Shown in pieces: positions 8,518 to 17,668 of a stretch of DNA of 64,000 bases (position 1 is the stretch's first letter; each line of letters starts with the position of its first letter). The stretch is from Kordia sp039026955 (GTDB lineage Bacteria; Bacteroidota; Bacteroidia; Flavobacteriales; Flavobacteriaceae), in the NCBI GenBank assembly GCA_039026955.1, contig JBCCLH010000001.1:124001-188000 (forward strand), given 5' to 3'. The notes under the pieces were generated by a model, which was not told the DNA's origin, did no database searches, and saw only the letters and a list, made by a program, of their open reading frames with translations. The position numbers and the translations under genes were made by a program.

Positions 8518-9252
8518 TCATTGTTCGTACAAATACGATACAAACTCTGTCGATTTTGCCTTGCTATAAATTCGGATATCATCGATACTTCCTCTAAATG
8601 GATGTTCGCCAGATCCGTCATTTCCAATGAGTAACGGTAAGGTCGTTGAGGTAGAAAGTTCGCCTTCTATGTATTTCATCAAGGCAGGTTTTCCATCGAT
8701 ATATAAATACATCGTATCGTCTTTTAAAGTGCAGGTAATCATATACCAAGTATCTTTTTCATAGTTGAACTTTCGCAGTTCGTGCATGATGCCATAAGGA
8801 GCAATTGTGAAGATAATATCTTTGGTGACTACTTGCTCATCTTCAAAAGGAACATAGCCAATGGAAATTCCGTAAGCAGGACTGTTTTTTGAATGATCAG
8901 AAATGTTTTTATATAAAACTTGTTGCAGATTCGTCGTATCTGTTTTTAACCATAAATTGATGGTGAATTCATTGGTAAAGTCTAAATGTTCACTGGCAGG
9001 AATACGAATATGATCGTTAACTCCATCAAAGTTATAAGCTGAGTTTGCAATTCCGTAACGATCAAAAGTAGATCGAACTCCTTTTCGTTGTGCACGTACT
9101 TTGTAGGGACTGAGATCGTTTGTGTCTCCGTCAAGCGGATAATACGCAACGAGACTTTCATTAAGATCAAACTGTGGTTCGTCTTCGTCTACACTGCAAC
9201 TGCTGAAAGTGAAAATAACGGCAAAACAAGTGATTAGAAATTTGGTTTTCAT
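8518..9252 (-). CDS. LamG/concanavalin-like lipoprotein
   Basis: This 244-aa surface-exposed or periplasmic lipoprotein has a signal peptide with lipobox FSSC (Cys19) and an acidic start to the mature chain (SVDEDEP). The body is one LamG-like jelly-roll domain (about residues 35-240): the segments LVAYYPLDGDTND, FDGVNDHIRIP, FTINLWLKT, MYLYIDGKP and GSIDDIRIYSKA are typical. Such domains bind carbohydrate or protein ligands; the ligand is unknown. It is transcribed alone towards the precursor gene and its stop lies 107 bases before that gene's start. Confidence 0.85.
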   Translation of the reverse strand: MKTKFLITCFAVIFTFSSCSVDEDEPQFDLNESLVAYYPLDGDTNDLSPYKVRAQRKGVRSTFDRYGIANSAYNFDGVNDHIRIPASEHLDFTNEFTINLWLKTDTTNLQQVLYKNISDHSKNSPAYGISIGYVPFEDEQVVTKDIIFTIAPYGIMHELRKFNYEKDTWYMITCTLKDDTMYLYIDGKPALMKYIEGELSTSTTLPLLIGNDGSGEHPFRGSIDDIRIYSKAKSTEFVSYLYEQ

Positions 9253-9365
9253 GTGGAATCGGTTTTTTGTTGACTGATGATTTTATGGTTGAATATGCAA
9301 CAAAAATGATACCAAATCACCAATTTACCACATTAAAATCAAATGTATGTTGAAAATAAAATATA

Positions 9366-10484
9366 TTACAATCCTAATTTCTGACGCAATGCTTTTGGTA
9401 ACGCATCTTTGTGTACCAATACGGAGATTGTTTTCAGTCTAAAAAATGCTTCACTCATGTTGATATAACCATCATTTGGAATGCGTGCGGTGTTGCTTCC
9501 CCAAGAATTTTTTACACGAAAATATTCGTTTCCGTTTTGATCGGTTGCGATGCCCGTAATGTGCATCAAGTGATCGTCTGTAGTTCTGTAATTTTCAAAT
9601 TCTTGCTGACGATATGCTGCCGTAATTGCTTTTTCTTTGCGGATTTCGGCTGAAAAATCTCCACGACTCACAGCCGTTTCAGGAACTGTAGCCAATCCAT
9701 ATTTTGCTGAAAATGTAGTTTCTGACACATCACAATCCAACGCTATTGTATATCCTGTTTTTAAGGCGTTTTTAGTTGCTGCAACCAATTCGTTTAGTGT
9801 AACATTATAAAAACTTCCATTAGAGAAATTATCAGGGATATTTAAAATAAAAGGTTGGTAATACGGCTGGTGTGTAAAAGAAGTCAATGTCACATAGTCA
9901 TCAGGATTTATCTTTGTCATTGCTAAAAATGAAGTTGGTGTGTAAGTTTTTCCATCATACACAAAAGATTCAGGACGTTCTCCTAAATACACATCCAAAA
10001 TATTTTCAATAGCAGGTTTCCAGTTTTTAGATAATTTACCACTTGGGTTGTCAATGTATACCTTTAACATTGCTTTTAAAACAGCGATCATTTCTGCGTG
10101 ATTATGTCCAGTTTGTAACGCTTGTAATCCCGTGAAGGCACTATTTGGGACTAAACCATTTGATTTTACAGCATTGATCACATCATGCGCCAATCCGCCT
10201 TCGCTAAATTGTGCTTTTCCTTGTCGCATCACATAATTCCATGCTTTTTTAGGATAAGTATTTCGCACATTATACATTTCCGAAAGATCAATCTGCTTTC
10301 CTGTCAATCGGATCACTTCAGATTCTAAAAATGAAGACGTCGAAAAACTCCAGCAAGTTCCTGTTCTTCCTTGACTAATGACTGGTGTAGTTTCTAAATC
10401 TACCGTAGTTGTGAATTGATACTCTTGTGCAAATGTTGTGAATGTAAAACAGCTTATAAAAGCAGTTAAAATTAGTTTTTTCAT
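9366..10484 (-). CDS. secreted C1-family cysteine peptidase (bleomycin hydrolase/PepC-like)
   Basis: This 372-aa papain-like peptidase has a signal peptide (cleavage after TFAQ, about residue 20). The active-site elements are QGRTGTCWSFS (Cys44), DHLMHITG (His305) and VKNSWGS (Asn326), with the oxyanion Gln at 38. The order and the long insertion between Cys and His match the aminopeptidase C/bleomycin hydrolase branch, but a secreted form is unlike the cytosolic enzymes of other phyla. It probably digests imported peptides in the periplasm. It is divergent from menB with a 92-base gap. Confidence 0.88.
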   Translation of the reverse strand: MKKLILTAFISCFTFTTFAQEYQFTTTVDLETTPVISQGRTGTCWSFSTSSFLESEVIRLTGKQIDLSEMYNVRNTYPKKAWNYVMRQGKAQFSEGGLAHDVINAVKSNGLVPNSAFTGLQALQTGHNHAEMIAVLKAMLKVYIDNPSGKLSKNWKPAIENILDVYLGERPESFVYDGKTYTPTSFLAMTKINPDDYVTLTSFTHQPYYQPFILNIPDNFSNGSFYNVTLNELVAATKNALKTGYTIALDCDVSETTFSAKYGLATVPETAVSRGDFSAEIRKEKAITAAYRQQEFENYRTTDDHLMHITGIATDQNGNEYFRVKNSWGSNTARIPNDGYINMSEAFFRLKTISVLVHKDALPKALRQKLGL

Positions 10485-10551
10485 GGAAAATAATAGTATT
10501 TATGATTGAGAAATTGAATCGTGAAATTCGTAAAAACTGTGTAAAATGAAT

Positions 10552-10559
10552 TATTTTTG
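10552..10559 (+). promoter_or_regulatory. putative -7 box of menB
   Basis: TATTTTTG lies 17 bases before the menB ATG in the intergenic space shared with the divergent C1 peptidase gene. No TTG is seen at the best -33 spacing. Confidence 0.35.
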
Positions 10560-10576
10560 CACAAAATACTAAAAAT

Positions 10577-11416
10577 ATGAGTAAACCAAACTGGAAAACC
10601 GCAAAAGAATACGATGATATTACGTATAAAAAAGCAGATGGTGTAGCGCGCATTGCATTCAACAGGCCCAATGTTAGAAATGCCTTTAGACCACATACGA
10701 CAAGCGAATTGTTAGATGCTTTTAAAGATGCACATGAAGATGTAACTATTGGCGTAGTGTTGCTTTCTGCGGAAGGTCCGTCCACAAAAGATGGTGTGTA
10801 TTCTTTTTGCAGTGGAGGCGATCAAAAAGCGCGCGGACATCAAGGATATGTTGGACAAGATGGTTACCATAGATTGAATATTTTAGAAGTACAACGCTTA
10901 ATTCGTTTTATGCCAAAAGCTGTAATTGCAGTGGTGCCAGGTTGGGCCGTTGGTGGAGGACACAGTTTGCACGTGGTTTGTGATTTGACGTTGGCAAGTA
11001 AAGAACACGCTATCTTCAAGCAAACAGATGCAGATGTAACCAGTTTTGATGCAGGATACGGTTCGGCGTATTTGGCAAAAATGGTGGGGCAGAAAAAAGC
11101 GCGTGAAATCTTTTTCTTGGGAAGAAACTACTCTGCACAAGAAGCGTATGAAATGGGCATGGTAAACGCCGTAATTCCACATGACGAATTGGAAGATACA
11201 GCCTTTGAATGGGCGCAAGAAATTTTAGCAAAATCACCAACATCCATCAAAATGTTGAAGTTTGCGATGAATTTAACCGACGACGGAATGGTAGGGCAAC
11301 AAGTATTTGCAGGAGAAGCAACACGTTTAGCCTACATGACTGACGAAGCCAAAGAAGGTCGTGATGCATTCTTAGAAAAGCGCAAGCCTAACTTTGAGAA
11401 GAAGTGGATACCGTAG
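10577..11416 (+). CDS. menB: 1,4-dihydroxy-2-naphthoyl-CoA synthase
   Basis: This crotonase-fold enzyme (279 aa) closes the ring of o-succinylbenzoyl-CoA to give DHNA-CoA. Diagnostic parts are NRPNVRNAFRP, the first oxyanion motif FCSGGDQKARG, the second one in GWAVGGGHSLHVVCDL, the DAGYGSAYLA segment and the C-terminal EGRDAFLEKRKPNF that reaches over the active site of a neighbouring subunit. It supplies the substrate of the MenI-type thioesterase encoded 7 kb upstream. It stands alone between - strand genes rather than in an operon. Confidence 0.97.
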   Translation: MSKPNWKTAKEYDDITYKKADGVARIAFNRPNVRNAFRPHTTSELLDAFKDAHEDVTIGVVLLSAEGPSTKDGVYSFCSGGDQKARGHQGYVGQDGYHRLNILEVQRLIRFMPKAVIAVVPGWAVGGGHSLHVVCDLTLASKEHAIFKQTDADVTSFDAGYGSAYLAKMVGQKKAREIFFLGRNYSAQEAYEMGMVNAVIPHDELEDTAFEWAQEILAKSPTSIKMLKFAMNLTDDGMVGQQVFAGEATRLAYMTDEAKEGRDAFLEKRKPNFEKKWIP

Positions 11417-11467
11417 GTTGGTTGCTGGTTATTAGTTACTTGTTGTTGGTTGGATTCGTTACTGAAA

Positions 11468-11506
11468 ACTGCAAACTGAGACTGCAAACTGAGACTGCAA
11501 ACTGAG
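11468..11506. repeat. three perfect 13-bp tandem repeats
   Basis: ACTGCAAACTGAG is repeated three times without a mismatch, with further partial units (ACTGAAA, ACTGAATACTGAAA) on both sides. It lies in the gap between menB and the outer-membrane protein gene. Confidence 0.85.
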
Positions 11507-11602
11507 ACTGAATACTGAAAACCAAGAACTGCGACCAAAAACTACAAGCGTCCAATAATTTATAAATATTTCCGTTTGCATTGTACCTAATCAATTAAAA
11601 AA

Positions 11603-12205
11603 ATGAAAAAGCTCTTAGCGTGTCTGTTTTTACTATGTTTTTATGTGGGAATTGGGCAAAATACAGATCGTAAATTTGAAATCGGATTGCATTATCCGTT
11701 GTCTACAGGTGATAATTTTATTGTATTTGCGTATGATGGTTTGGTCGGGTTGGATTTTAGGTATCAAATTGCAGAAACGCGACTGATTTCTCCCAAACTA
11801 GGCTTCTCGGTTGATTATTTTAATTATAATTTTGTAGATGATATCAATGGAGGCGCTTTTGTCTTAAAACCAAAACTGATTGGAGAATTTAATATCATCA
11901 GTCTACCACAGTTCAGACCTTATGTTTCGCTGGGATACAGTATATTTACAACTTCTTTGAATGCTGCCAATTCCAATTTTGATTTTGGAACTCCTGATCC
12001 GACGATTCAACCGAACGGCGATCGTTTTACGGATTCGCAAAGCGGAATTAATTGGGGATTTGGCGCAGCGTATGATCTCACAGAGCGTTTCTTTGTTGAG
12101 GTTTCAGCAGATTTTATAAAGTTAGACTTAGACGGCGGGACTTCTGGAAATCGTTTCAACGAGAACATTCATACGGTAAATATGGGCGTTGGGTTTCGGT
12201 TTTGA
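11603..12205 (+). CDS. outer-membrane beta-barrel protein
   Basis: This 200-aa protein has an N-terminal signal peptide (MKKLLACLFLLCFYVGIGQ). The rest alternates hydrophobic and polar residues in short strands with aromatic girdles and ends in Phe (GVGFRF), the hallmark of an eight-stranded OmpW/OmpA-type barrel targeted to the outer membrane. No enzymatic motif is seen. The function is unknown. It is not in an obvious operon; the next gene starts 181 bases later. Confidence 0.75.
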   Translation: MKKLLACLFLLCFYVGIGQNTDRKFEIGLHYPLSTGDNFIVFAYDGLVGLDFRYQIAETRLISPKLGFSVDYFNYNFVDDINGGAFVLKPKLIGEFNIISLPQFRPYVSLGYSIFTTSLNAANSNFDFGTPDPTIQPNGDRFTDSQSGINWGFGAAYDLTERFFVEVSADFIKLDLDGGTSGNRFNENIHTVNMGVGFRF

Positions 12206-12386
12206 GGGTTGTTTTTTGTTTATGTGTTGATTTGTCTGTTTGTGTATTTGTTGATTTGATATATCCTTTTCTACTATTTTTTCAACCGTGCTCTTAATTA
12301 AAGGATTTTTAACTTCAATATCATTTAGGGTATTTTTACCAAATATAGTATCTTTATATTTAAGGAAAATACTAAAAAATTGATAA

Positions 12387-12719
12387 ATGAAATATTCAAG
12401 AAAATTATATCTAACATTCATGCTATTTATGGTTATTCAAAGTATTGGTTTTGCACAAGATACTTTTGAAATGGCGGCTCAGGAACTCACCAAAACAATG
12501 GTAAAGAGCCTTGATTTATCAACTGAACAAGAAAAAAAGATTTATAAAATCAATTTGAAATTTTACAAAGATCTGGAAGCTGCTAAAAAGGAGAAAGATG
12601 ACGTAAAAAAGGTACTTGCCTTGAAAGCAATAGCCGAAGAACGAGAGCAAAAAGTAGATGCAATACTTACCAAAGAACAACTAAAGAAAGTCAAAACACA
12701 TAAAGTTATAAGGCAATAA
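12387..12719 (+). CDS. small secreted helical protein, Spy/CpxP-like in form
   Basis: This 110-aa protein has a signal peptide ending FAQ (about residue 24) and a mature part that is almost entirely charged amphipathic helix. The pattern LDLSTEQEKKIYKINLKFYKDLEAA followed later by ILTKEQLKKV resembles the LTxEQ repeats of periplasmic Spy/CpxP-type proteins, which are chaperones or stress sensors. The likeness is in pattern only, so the role is a guess. It has its own start region after a 181-base gap. Confidence 0.6.
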   Translation: MKYSRKLYLTFMLFMVIQSIGFAQDTFEMAAQELTKTMVKSLDLSTEQEKKIYKINLKFYKDLEAAKKEKDDVKKVLALKAIAEEREQKVDAILTKEQLKKVKTHKVIRQ

Positions 12720-13077
12720 GTTGATCCAAAAACTTCACTTAGGAAAATGTAGCGAATTCGTATTTTGAGAAAAAAATTAAAATGTAAAATGAAAAAGTGT
12801 TTTTATAGCTTTTGGATATTAGTATTGAGTATTGAGTATTGAGAAGCTTCAAAGAATAGTTTTTACTAAACTCAGAACCCAAAACACATAACCGACAACA
12901 GAGCGCAGTGCATCTACCAATGTACCAATTTGAAAATTTGAAAATGTAGCGATACTATCAAATGACACTCACCAACCACAATACTAAAATACTAAGAGCG
13001 TGAGCGATACTAAAGCGAAGCGTGTCTAACAGGCGAAGCCGATACTAACAATCTAAAAACAAAGTGCGTCTAACAAT
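12720..13077. other. gene-free stretch of phrase-like low-complexity repeats
   Basis: No gene is seen. The stretch holds a 3 x 7-bp tandem repeat TATTGAG (12823-12843), strings such as ACCAATTTGAAAATTTG, and short repeated phrases of the type AAGCGAAGCG / TCTAACAGGCG. Part of it (12999-13056) recurs without change at 61799-61856. Confidence 0.7.
12999..13056. repeat. 58-bp repeat, copy 1
   Basis: This segment is identical to 61799-61856, in the same orientation. Both copies lie just downstream of the 3' end of a - strand gene (DUF695/RraB here, hutI there), and the less conserved sequence to the left of both is also similar. Confidence 0.85.
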
Positions 13078-13896
13078 CTAATTCGTCTTCTTCACAACAA
13101 AAGTTTCCCAACCATCATAAAATCCGTTGAATTCTTTGGCAAGTTTGATGAGTTCGTTGGTAAATTTCATAGCACTTTCTAGCGTTACTGAATTGTCTCG
13201 TGAAAACTTTATTTCGTATGAATACTTTTTCGTTTTTAGCGGTTTTTTATAATCCACTTTGTAGCCTAGTTTTTGAATCGCTTCTTCAAACAGATTCATT
13301 TCATTCACAGAAGTAAAACCTGCAAAATGATCTACTTTTCGAACAGTCAACACATCATCACCCGCGTTTTTCAATTGAATGACCGTATCGCGATTCGACA
13401 TAAAATTCAAAATCTCTTCATTCGGATATAAAAAGTTGATATATAAATCCCAAGCAGGATCAGATTTTACATACACATCATACTTTTCTCCACGAAATTT
13501 ATTGCGAAATAGTCGGTCAATATGATCTTCCAAATTGGTAGCATCTTTCACATAGTAATATTCAAAACGACTGCCATCATACATAAACGAACCCACGTAA
13601 TAACTATCAGCAACAGAATTCATTTTATCGTAAATCGCATCTTTAATACGATATAATTTCTTCAATTTGTTACCAACAGGAAAATCACTTTCTTTAGTCA
13701 CGCGGTATTTGATTTTAATATAAAAAAGAAAGTCGTATCCGTTAATCGGTGCGCTCTCAATCAAATCCATTCGCAAGTTTGCAGAACTCACACCCAATTC
13801 CTGTTTGGCTTGATACGTGTTCCAAACTTGTGGTTCTTGCGCCTGTAAAAATCCAACAAAAAAGAGGAATAAAAAGATGCGTAAAGCTGTGTTCAT
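13078..13896 (-). CDS. secreted DUF695/RraB-like two-domain protein
   Basis: This 272-aa protein starts at 13896, where an ATG begins a clean signal peptide (MNTALRIFLFLFFVGFLQAQ); an earlier ATG at 13986 would put 30 unrelated residues before it. The first part (about 25-150, with VWNTYQAKQELGVSSANLRMDL) resembles DUF695. The C-terminal part, ending FNGFYDGWETFVVKK, resembles the RraB (RNase E inhibitor) fold. The combination is known from Bacteroidota, but with a signal peptide a role in RNase control is unlikely. Its function is unknown. Confidence 0.65.
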   Translation of the reverse strand: MNTALRIFLFLFFVGFLQAQEPQVWNTYQAKQELGVSSANLRMDLIESAPINGYDFLFYIKIKYRVTKESDFPVGNKLKKLYRIKDAIYDKMNSVADSYYVGSFMYDGSRFEYYYVKDATNLEDHIDRLFRNKFRGEKYDVYVKSDPAWDLYINFLYPNEEILNFMSNRDTVIQLKNAGDDVLTVRKVDHFAGFTSVNEMNLFEEAIQKLGYKVDYKKPLKTKKYSYEIKFSRDNSVTLESAMKFTNELIKLAKEFNGFYDGWETFVVKKTN

Positions 13897-14011
13897 AGAG
13901 CAAAAATAAAACTTTTTGCAATGTAAGTAAAACTCCGAATTAGGCATAAAGATTAATAGAATATTATGATTAATCACCAGTTTCAACGTTTTTAGTGCTA
14001 GTTTAAAATCG

Positions 14012-14019
14012 TATCTTTA
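14012..14019 (+). promoter_or_regulatory. putative -7 box of menA
   Basis: TATCTTTA lies 16 bases before the menA start and fits TAnnTTTG at seven of eight positions. Similar boxes occur before the 2,4-dienoyl-CoA reductase and CDGSH genes. Confidence 0.4.
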
Positions 14020-14035
14020 CATTAAAATTACGTAC

Positions 14036-14971
14036 ATGATTAAACCTTGGCTCGCTGCTGCACGGTTACGCACCTTACCTTTATCCATTGCTGGAATTAT
14101 TGTGGGTTGTTCGTTGGGAAATGAATATTATTTATTAAATCAGACAGAAATTTTAAATTGTAGTTTTGGTTGTCCTCCAGTTTGGCAATCATTGCTATTT
14201 TGGTTATGTATTCTCACCACAACAGGTTTTCAAATACTTTCTAATTTTGCCAACGATTACGGAGACGGAATTCGCGGAACAGACGATGACAGAGAAGGCG
14301 AGCAGCGCATGGTAGCTTCAGGAATTATTTCGCCAAAGCAGATGAAAAATGCTATGATCATTACGGCAATCATCACACTTGTATTGGCATTGGCGGTGAT
14401 TTATGTAGCATTTGGAAATGAAAACTTCAGTTATTCGGTATTGTTTTTCTTCTTAGGAATTACGGCGATTATTGCGGCGGTTAAATACACAGTTGGAAAA
14501 AGTGCATATGGATATTCGGGTTTAGGCGATGTATTTGTCTTCCTCTTTTTTGGTTGGTTGAGTGTTGTGGGAAGCTACTTTTTATACACGAAAACCTTGA
14601 ATTTTGATATTTTCCTACCTGCAACAGCGATTGGATTGTTAAGTACGGCAGTGTTGAATTTAAACAACATGCGCGATCGTATCAAAGATGAATCACACGG
14701 AAAAAATACCTTGGTCGTAAAAATGGGAAGTCAAAACGCAAAAATATACCATTACGGGTTGATTGTTGGCGCCTTTGTCATAACACTGTGGTATGGTTTA
14801 CGAAATTATGAATCACCATTACAATTCATCGTTTTTATTGCTTTTATTCCTTTAATTCTAAATATGATTGTGGTGGGCAAAAATATCATTCTCAAAGAAC
14901 TTGATCCTGAATTAAAAAAAGTAGCATTAAGTACGTTTTTATATTCAATTTTGTTTGCTGTATTTAACTAA
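14036..14971 (+). CDS. menA: 1,4-dihydroxy-2-naphthoate polyprenyltransferase
   Basis: This UbiA-family integral membrane enzyme (311 aa, about eight or nine transmembrane helices) attaches the prenyl chain to DHNA. The first Asp-rich motif is NFANDYGDGIRGTDDDREGE at about 75-95, and the second is NLNNMRDRIKDESHGKNTL near 205-225, as expected for MenA rather than UbiA. The start is the first ATG after the promoter, and the chain opens with the typical KPWLAAARLRTLPLSIAG. The following secreted-protein gene starts 10 bases after its stop, so the two are probably co-transcribed. Confidence 0.95.
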   Translation: MIKPWLAAARLRTLPLSIAGIIVGCSLGNEYYLLNQTEILNCSFGCPPVWQSLLFWLCILTTTGFQILSNFANDYGDGIRGTDDDREGEQRMVASGIISPKQMKNAMIITAIITLVLALAVIYVAFGNENFSYSVLFFFLGITAIIAAVKYTVGKSAYGYSGLGDVFVFLFFGWLSVVGSYFLYTKTLNFDIFLPATAIGLLSTAVLNLNNMRDRIKDESHGKNTLVVKMGSQNAKIYHYGLIVGAFVITLWYGLRNYESPLQFIVFIAFIPLILNMIVVGKNIILKELDPELKKVALSTFLYSILFAVFN

Positions 14972-14981
14972 AACGATTGCT

Positions 14982-16514
14982 ATGAAAAAACTACTATTCT
15001 ATCTCTTACTTAGTACGTTTTCCTTTGCGGGAATGGCGCAAGAATTCAATCCAACTGAATTGAATTTTATGGTAAGTGCTGAAAAATATATGGATGGCAA
15101 GCGGACAGAAAAAATAAGCGCCATGCATGTGACCAACAAGCATATAACTACAGTTCGTTTTGTGAAAAAATATATTTTTTGGGATGTTTTTGACGGGAAC
15201 ATGAATAAAATGTTTGCAGGAATGATCAAAAAAGAACGAAATGAAGAGTATTTAGGTCATGCTAATGCAGGAAATACGATTCAGGTATTTACAGTATACA
15301 AACCCAGAAGCGCGACAATATGTTCAATTTTTTGTTACACTTTAGATGCAGATAGCAATACGCACAGCAAAACAGAAGTCTTCGTGTCTGATTACAATAC
15401 TACTGAAGAGCAACGAGATCCTTTATCAGTAATGAGAAGAGTACTCTTTGCAACTTCTCCCAACCATCAATATGTTGCGATTGCGATGGATGATTATAAT
15501 TCCAACCGCAATTCATATGTAGTACGCGTATTGGATACCAAAAATCTAAACTTGGTGTACGAGACATCTTTTAGTAAAGACAAAGAAAAATATTTCCAAC
15601 AAGGCGATTTTACGGTGAATGACGCTGCTGAGGTATTTACTATTGGAAGAACATTCTTCAAAGGAACTAGACAAAGGCGCAAAGGGAAAATTAATTATGA
15701 ATACACACTACACAAATTAACCAAAGATAAAACGTCGCAGCTTACAATTCCCGTACAAACAAAATTCTTGAAATCATTACAAATTAATGAATACAAAGGA
15801 AAGTTATCATTAATAGGATTTTATGCTGATGAAAATATCCGCGATATCAACGGAATTTTTACGGCAACAGTCAATAAAAAAAACATGTCGTTGATCGCGA
15901 CAAAACAAACGAAACTGCCTGCACAAGTATACCAAGACTTATTTAGAAAAGAAGAAGCAGAAAGAAGAATACAAAATCAAACAGGACTCCCCAACTACTC
16001 ATTTCATGATCTATTGGTAGATTCAAAAGGGAATGCTTATCTATGTGCAAACATCAGTCAGAATGTTTGGTCTGGAGGCTTTAGTTCAATGACTATAGGC
16101 TTCCATGGAGGCGGTCCTATCGGCGAAACCTTGAATAGAGAATATGAAAATATGGTAATATGCAAACTCAATACAAAAGGAGAAGTGCTTTGGGGAAGAG
16201 GTTTGGAAATAAAACCACTACTTGTAACACCATACATGTTTTTGAAGGATGACATGCTACAAATGATGATTACATCAGATTGTAACATGAGAGAACGAAA
16301 AGGCGGACGTATGAAATTCACAATATCTTTCTTTGGTAAATCTTGCTTGCTTCATATGACGCTTGCGCCTAGTAGCGAGTTTACTTTCCATACATATTCG
16401 TATCGTAGTACGCTGAAAAGCTATTATGAGCCAAGTGAAGGCTTCTATGCGAATGGAATTTTTGTAATTCCAGAAAACCACATGAAAAACAAGAGATTTT
16501 TAAAAATGTACTAA
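14982..16514 (+). CDS. conserved secreted protein of unknown function
   Basis: This 510-aa protein has a signal peptide MKKLLFYLLLSTFSFAGMAQ; the ATG at 14982 is used because an upstream in-frame ATG would overlap menA and spoil the signal. The mature part is rich in beta strands and repeats motifs such as VFTIGRTFFKG, KLSLIGFYADENI and YLCANISQNV, suggestive of a propeller-like or WD-like layout with blades of about 50 residues. I recognise no catalytic motif. It may be co-expressed with menA by position, but nothing links it to quinone synthesis. Confidence 0.7.
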   Translation: MKKLLFYLLLSTFSFAGMAQEFNPTELNFMVSAEKYMDGKRTEKISAMHVTNKHITTVRFVKKYIFWDVFDGNMNKMFAGMIKKERNEEYLGHANAGNTIQVFTVYKPRSATICSIFCYTLDADSNTHSKTEVFVSDYNTTEEQRDPLSVMRRVLFATSPNHQYVAIAMDDYNSNRNSYVVRVLDTKNLNLVYETSFSKDKEKYFQQGDFTVNDAAEVFTIGRTFFKGTRQRRKGKINYEYTLHKLTKDKTSQLTIPVQTKFLKSLQINEYKGKLSLIGFYADENIRDINGIFTATVNKKNMSLIATKQTKLPAQVYQDLFRKEEAERRIQNQTGLPNYSFHDLLVDSKGNAYLCANISQNVWSGGFSSMTIGFHGGGPIGETLNREYENMVICKLNTKGEVLWGRGLEIKPLLVTPYMFLKDDMLQMMITSDCNMRERKGGRMKFTISFFGKSCLLHMTLAPSSEFTFHTYSYRSTLKSYYEPSEGFYANGIFVIPENHMKNKRFLKMY

Positions 16515-16536
16515 CTAAAAAACCAACTATAAAACT

Positions 16537-17214
16537 ATGAAAATAACATATTTAGGACATGCATCATTGCATATCGAATTCGGAGATACCAGCATTATTG
16601 TCGATCCGTTTATCACAGGAAATCCAATGGCTTCTATAATTGATATCAATTCGTTGGAAGCAGATTATATTCTAGTAACACATGCACATCAAGATCATAT
16701 TTTAGATGTAGAAACGATTGCCAAAAACACAGGAGCAACCATTGTTTCCAATTATGAAGTAGCGATGCACTATGGTGCGAAAGAATTTAACATTTTCCCT
16801 ATGAATCATGGCGGAACGTACACCACAGAAGTGTTCTCAGCGAAATATGTAAACGCAATTCACACATCTTCCTTCCCTGACGGTTCGTATGGTGGACAAC
16901 CTGGCGGATTTGTGCTTACTGCCAACGGAAAATCTATTTACATTGCAGGAGATACAGCATTGACGTACGACATGAAACTGATTCCATTGCACACACAACT
17001 CGATTTAGCCATTTTACCCATTGGAGATACCTTTACCATGGGCGTAGATGATGCAGTGATTGCAAGTGATTTTGTAGCTTGTGATAAAGTATTGGGCTAT
17101 CATTATGATTCGTTTCCGCCAATCAAAATTGATCACGATCTAGCGCAAAAAACCTTTGCAGACAATGATAAGGAGTTGATTTTACTTGGAATTGGGGAAT
17201 CTTTGGATGTTTAA
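16537..17214 (+). CDS. metallo-beta-lactamase-fold hydrolase (UPF0173 type)
   Basis: This 225-aa cytoplasmic metal-dependent hydrolase carries the zinc motif THAHQDH (H49, H51, D53, H54), the downstream IHTSSFPDG and IAGDTALTYDM segments, and GYHYDSFPPIKID near the end, all typical of the UPF0173/YtkL group. The natural substrate of this group is not known. It begins 22 bases after the preceding secreted-protein gene and could belong to the menA transcript. Confidence 0.88.
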   Translation: MKITYLGHASLHIEFGDTSIIVDPFITGNPMASIIDINSLEADYILVTHAHQDHILDVETIAKNTGATIVSNYEVAMHYGAKEFNIFPMNHGGTYTTEVFSAKYVNAIHTSSFPDGSYGGQPGGFVLTANGKSIYIAGDTALTYDMKLIPLHTQLDLAILPIGDTFTMGVDDAVIASDFVACDKVLGYHYDSFPPIKIDHDLAQKTFADNDKELILLGIGESLDV

Positions 17215-17241
17215 TTAGGCTACTGGTATTTTAGTATTTTT

Positions 17242-17261
17242 GTATGTTGGTATTTTGGTAT
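17242..17261 (+). repeat. left arm of inverted low-complexity repeat around the four-helix-bundle gene
   Basis: The 20 bases GTATGTTGGTATTTTGGTAT are the exact reverse complement of 17938-17957. The surrounding TGGTATTTTAGTATTTTTG is related to the ATACCAACAT repeats on the far side of the gene. Because the sequence is of low complexity, chance pairing is a concern. Confidence 0.6.
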
Positions 17262-17314
17262 TGTTCGAATGAAAATGCCTACGCTTTACTAAAATTAGTT
17301 TATCAAAAATCACA

Positions 17315-17668
17315 ATGCACAGGTTTAAAGAATTAGAAGTTTGGAAATTGAGCAGACGCTTTTGTACGTCTATTTATAAAATAACTGCGAATTTTCCAGA
17401 TAATGAAAAATTCGGTTTGGTAAGTCAGTTGAGACGCGCTAGCATTTCAATTCCTTCAAATATAGCAGAAGGAGCATCGAGAAGATCCAACAAAGATTTT
17501 TATAGATTTTTAGAAATTGCCATCGGTTCAACTTATGAGATAGAAACACAACTATTAATCGCAAGTGACTTAGACTTTATCAACCAAAAAGATATAGACA
17601 AGCTATTGCAGGAATTAGCATCAATCATCAAAATGTTATCAAAACTGATGCTTTCACTAAGAAGGTAA
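17315..17668 (+). CDS. four-helix-bundle protein (23S rRNA intervening-sequence protein family)
   Basis: This 117-aa protein has the family opening MHRFKELEVWKLSRRFCTSIY, the central FGLVSQLRRASISIPSNIAEG motif, GASRRSNKDFYRFLEIAIGS, and a closing helix pair. In some bacteria such proteins are encoded inside 23S rRNA intervening sequences; here the gene stands alone. They form pentameric bundles and the role is unknown. The last third of the gene is present in tandem, with two decayed copies directly downstream, and inverted repeats flank the unit, which suggests a small element rather than a housekeeping gene. Confidence 0.88.
   Translation: MHRFKELEVWKLSRRFCTSIYKITANFPDNEKFGLVSQLRRASISIPSNIAEGASRRSNKDFYRFLEIAIGSTYEIETQLLIASDLDFINQKDIDKLLQELASIIKMLSKLMLSLRR

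Noticed and set aside
8228..8521. Longer 97-aa reading of the precursor, starting in an ATGA overlap with the LamG stop
   Set aside because: The extra 37 residues have no family look, cover the promoter and shared box, and the conserved leader starts at 8410.
14955..14981. Upstream start of the secreted protein inside menA
   Set aside because: It would place nine extra residues before a perfect signal peptide; the ATG at 14982 is better.
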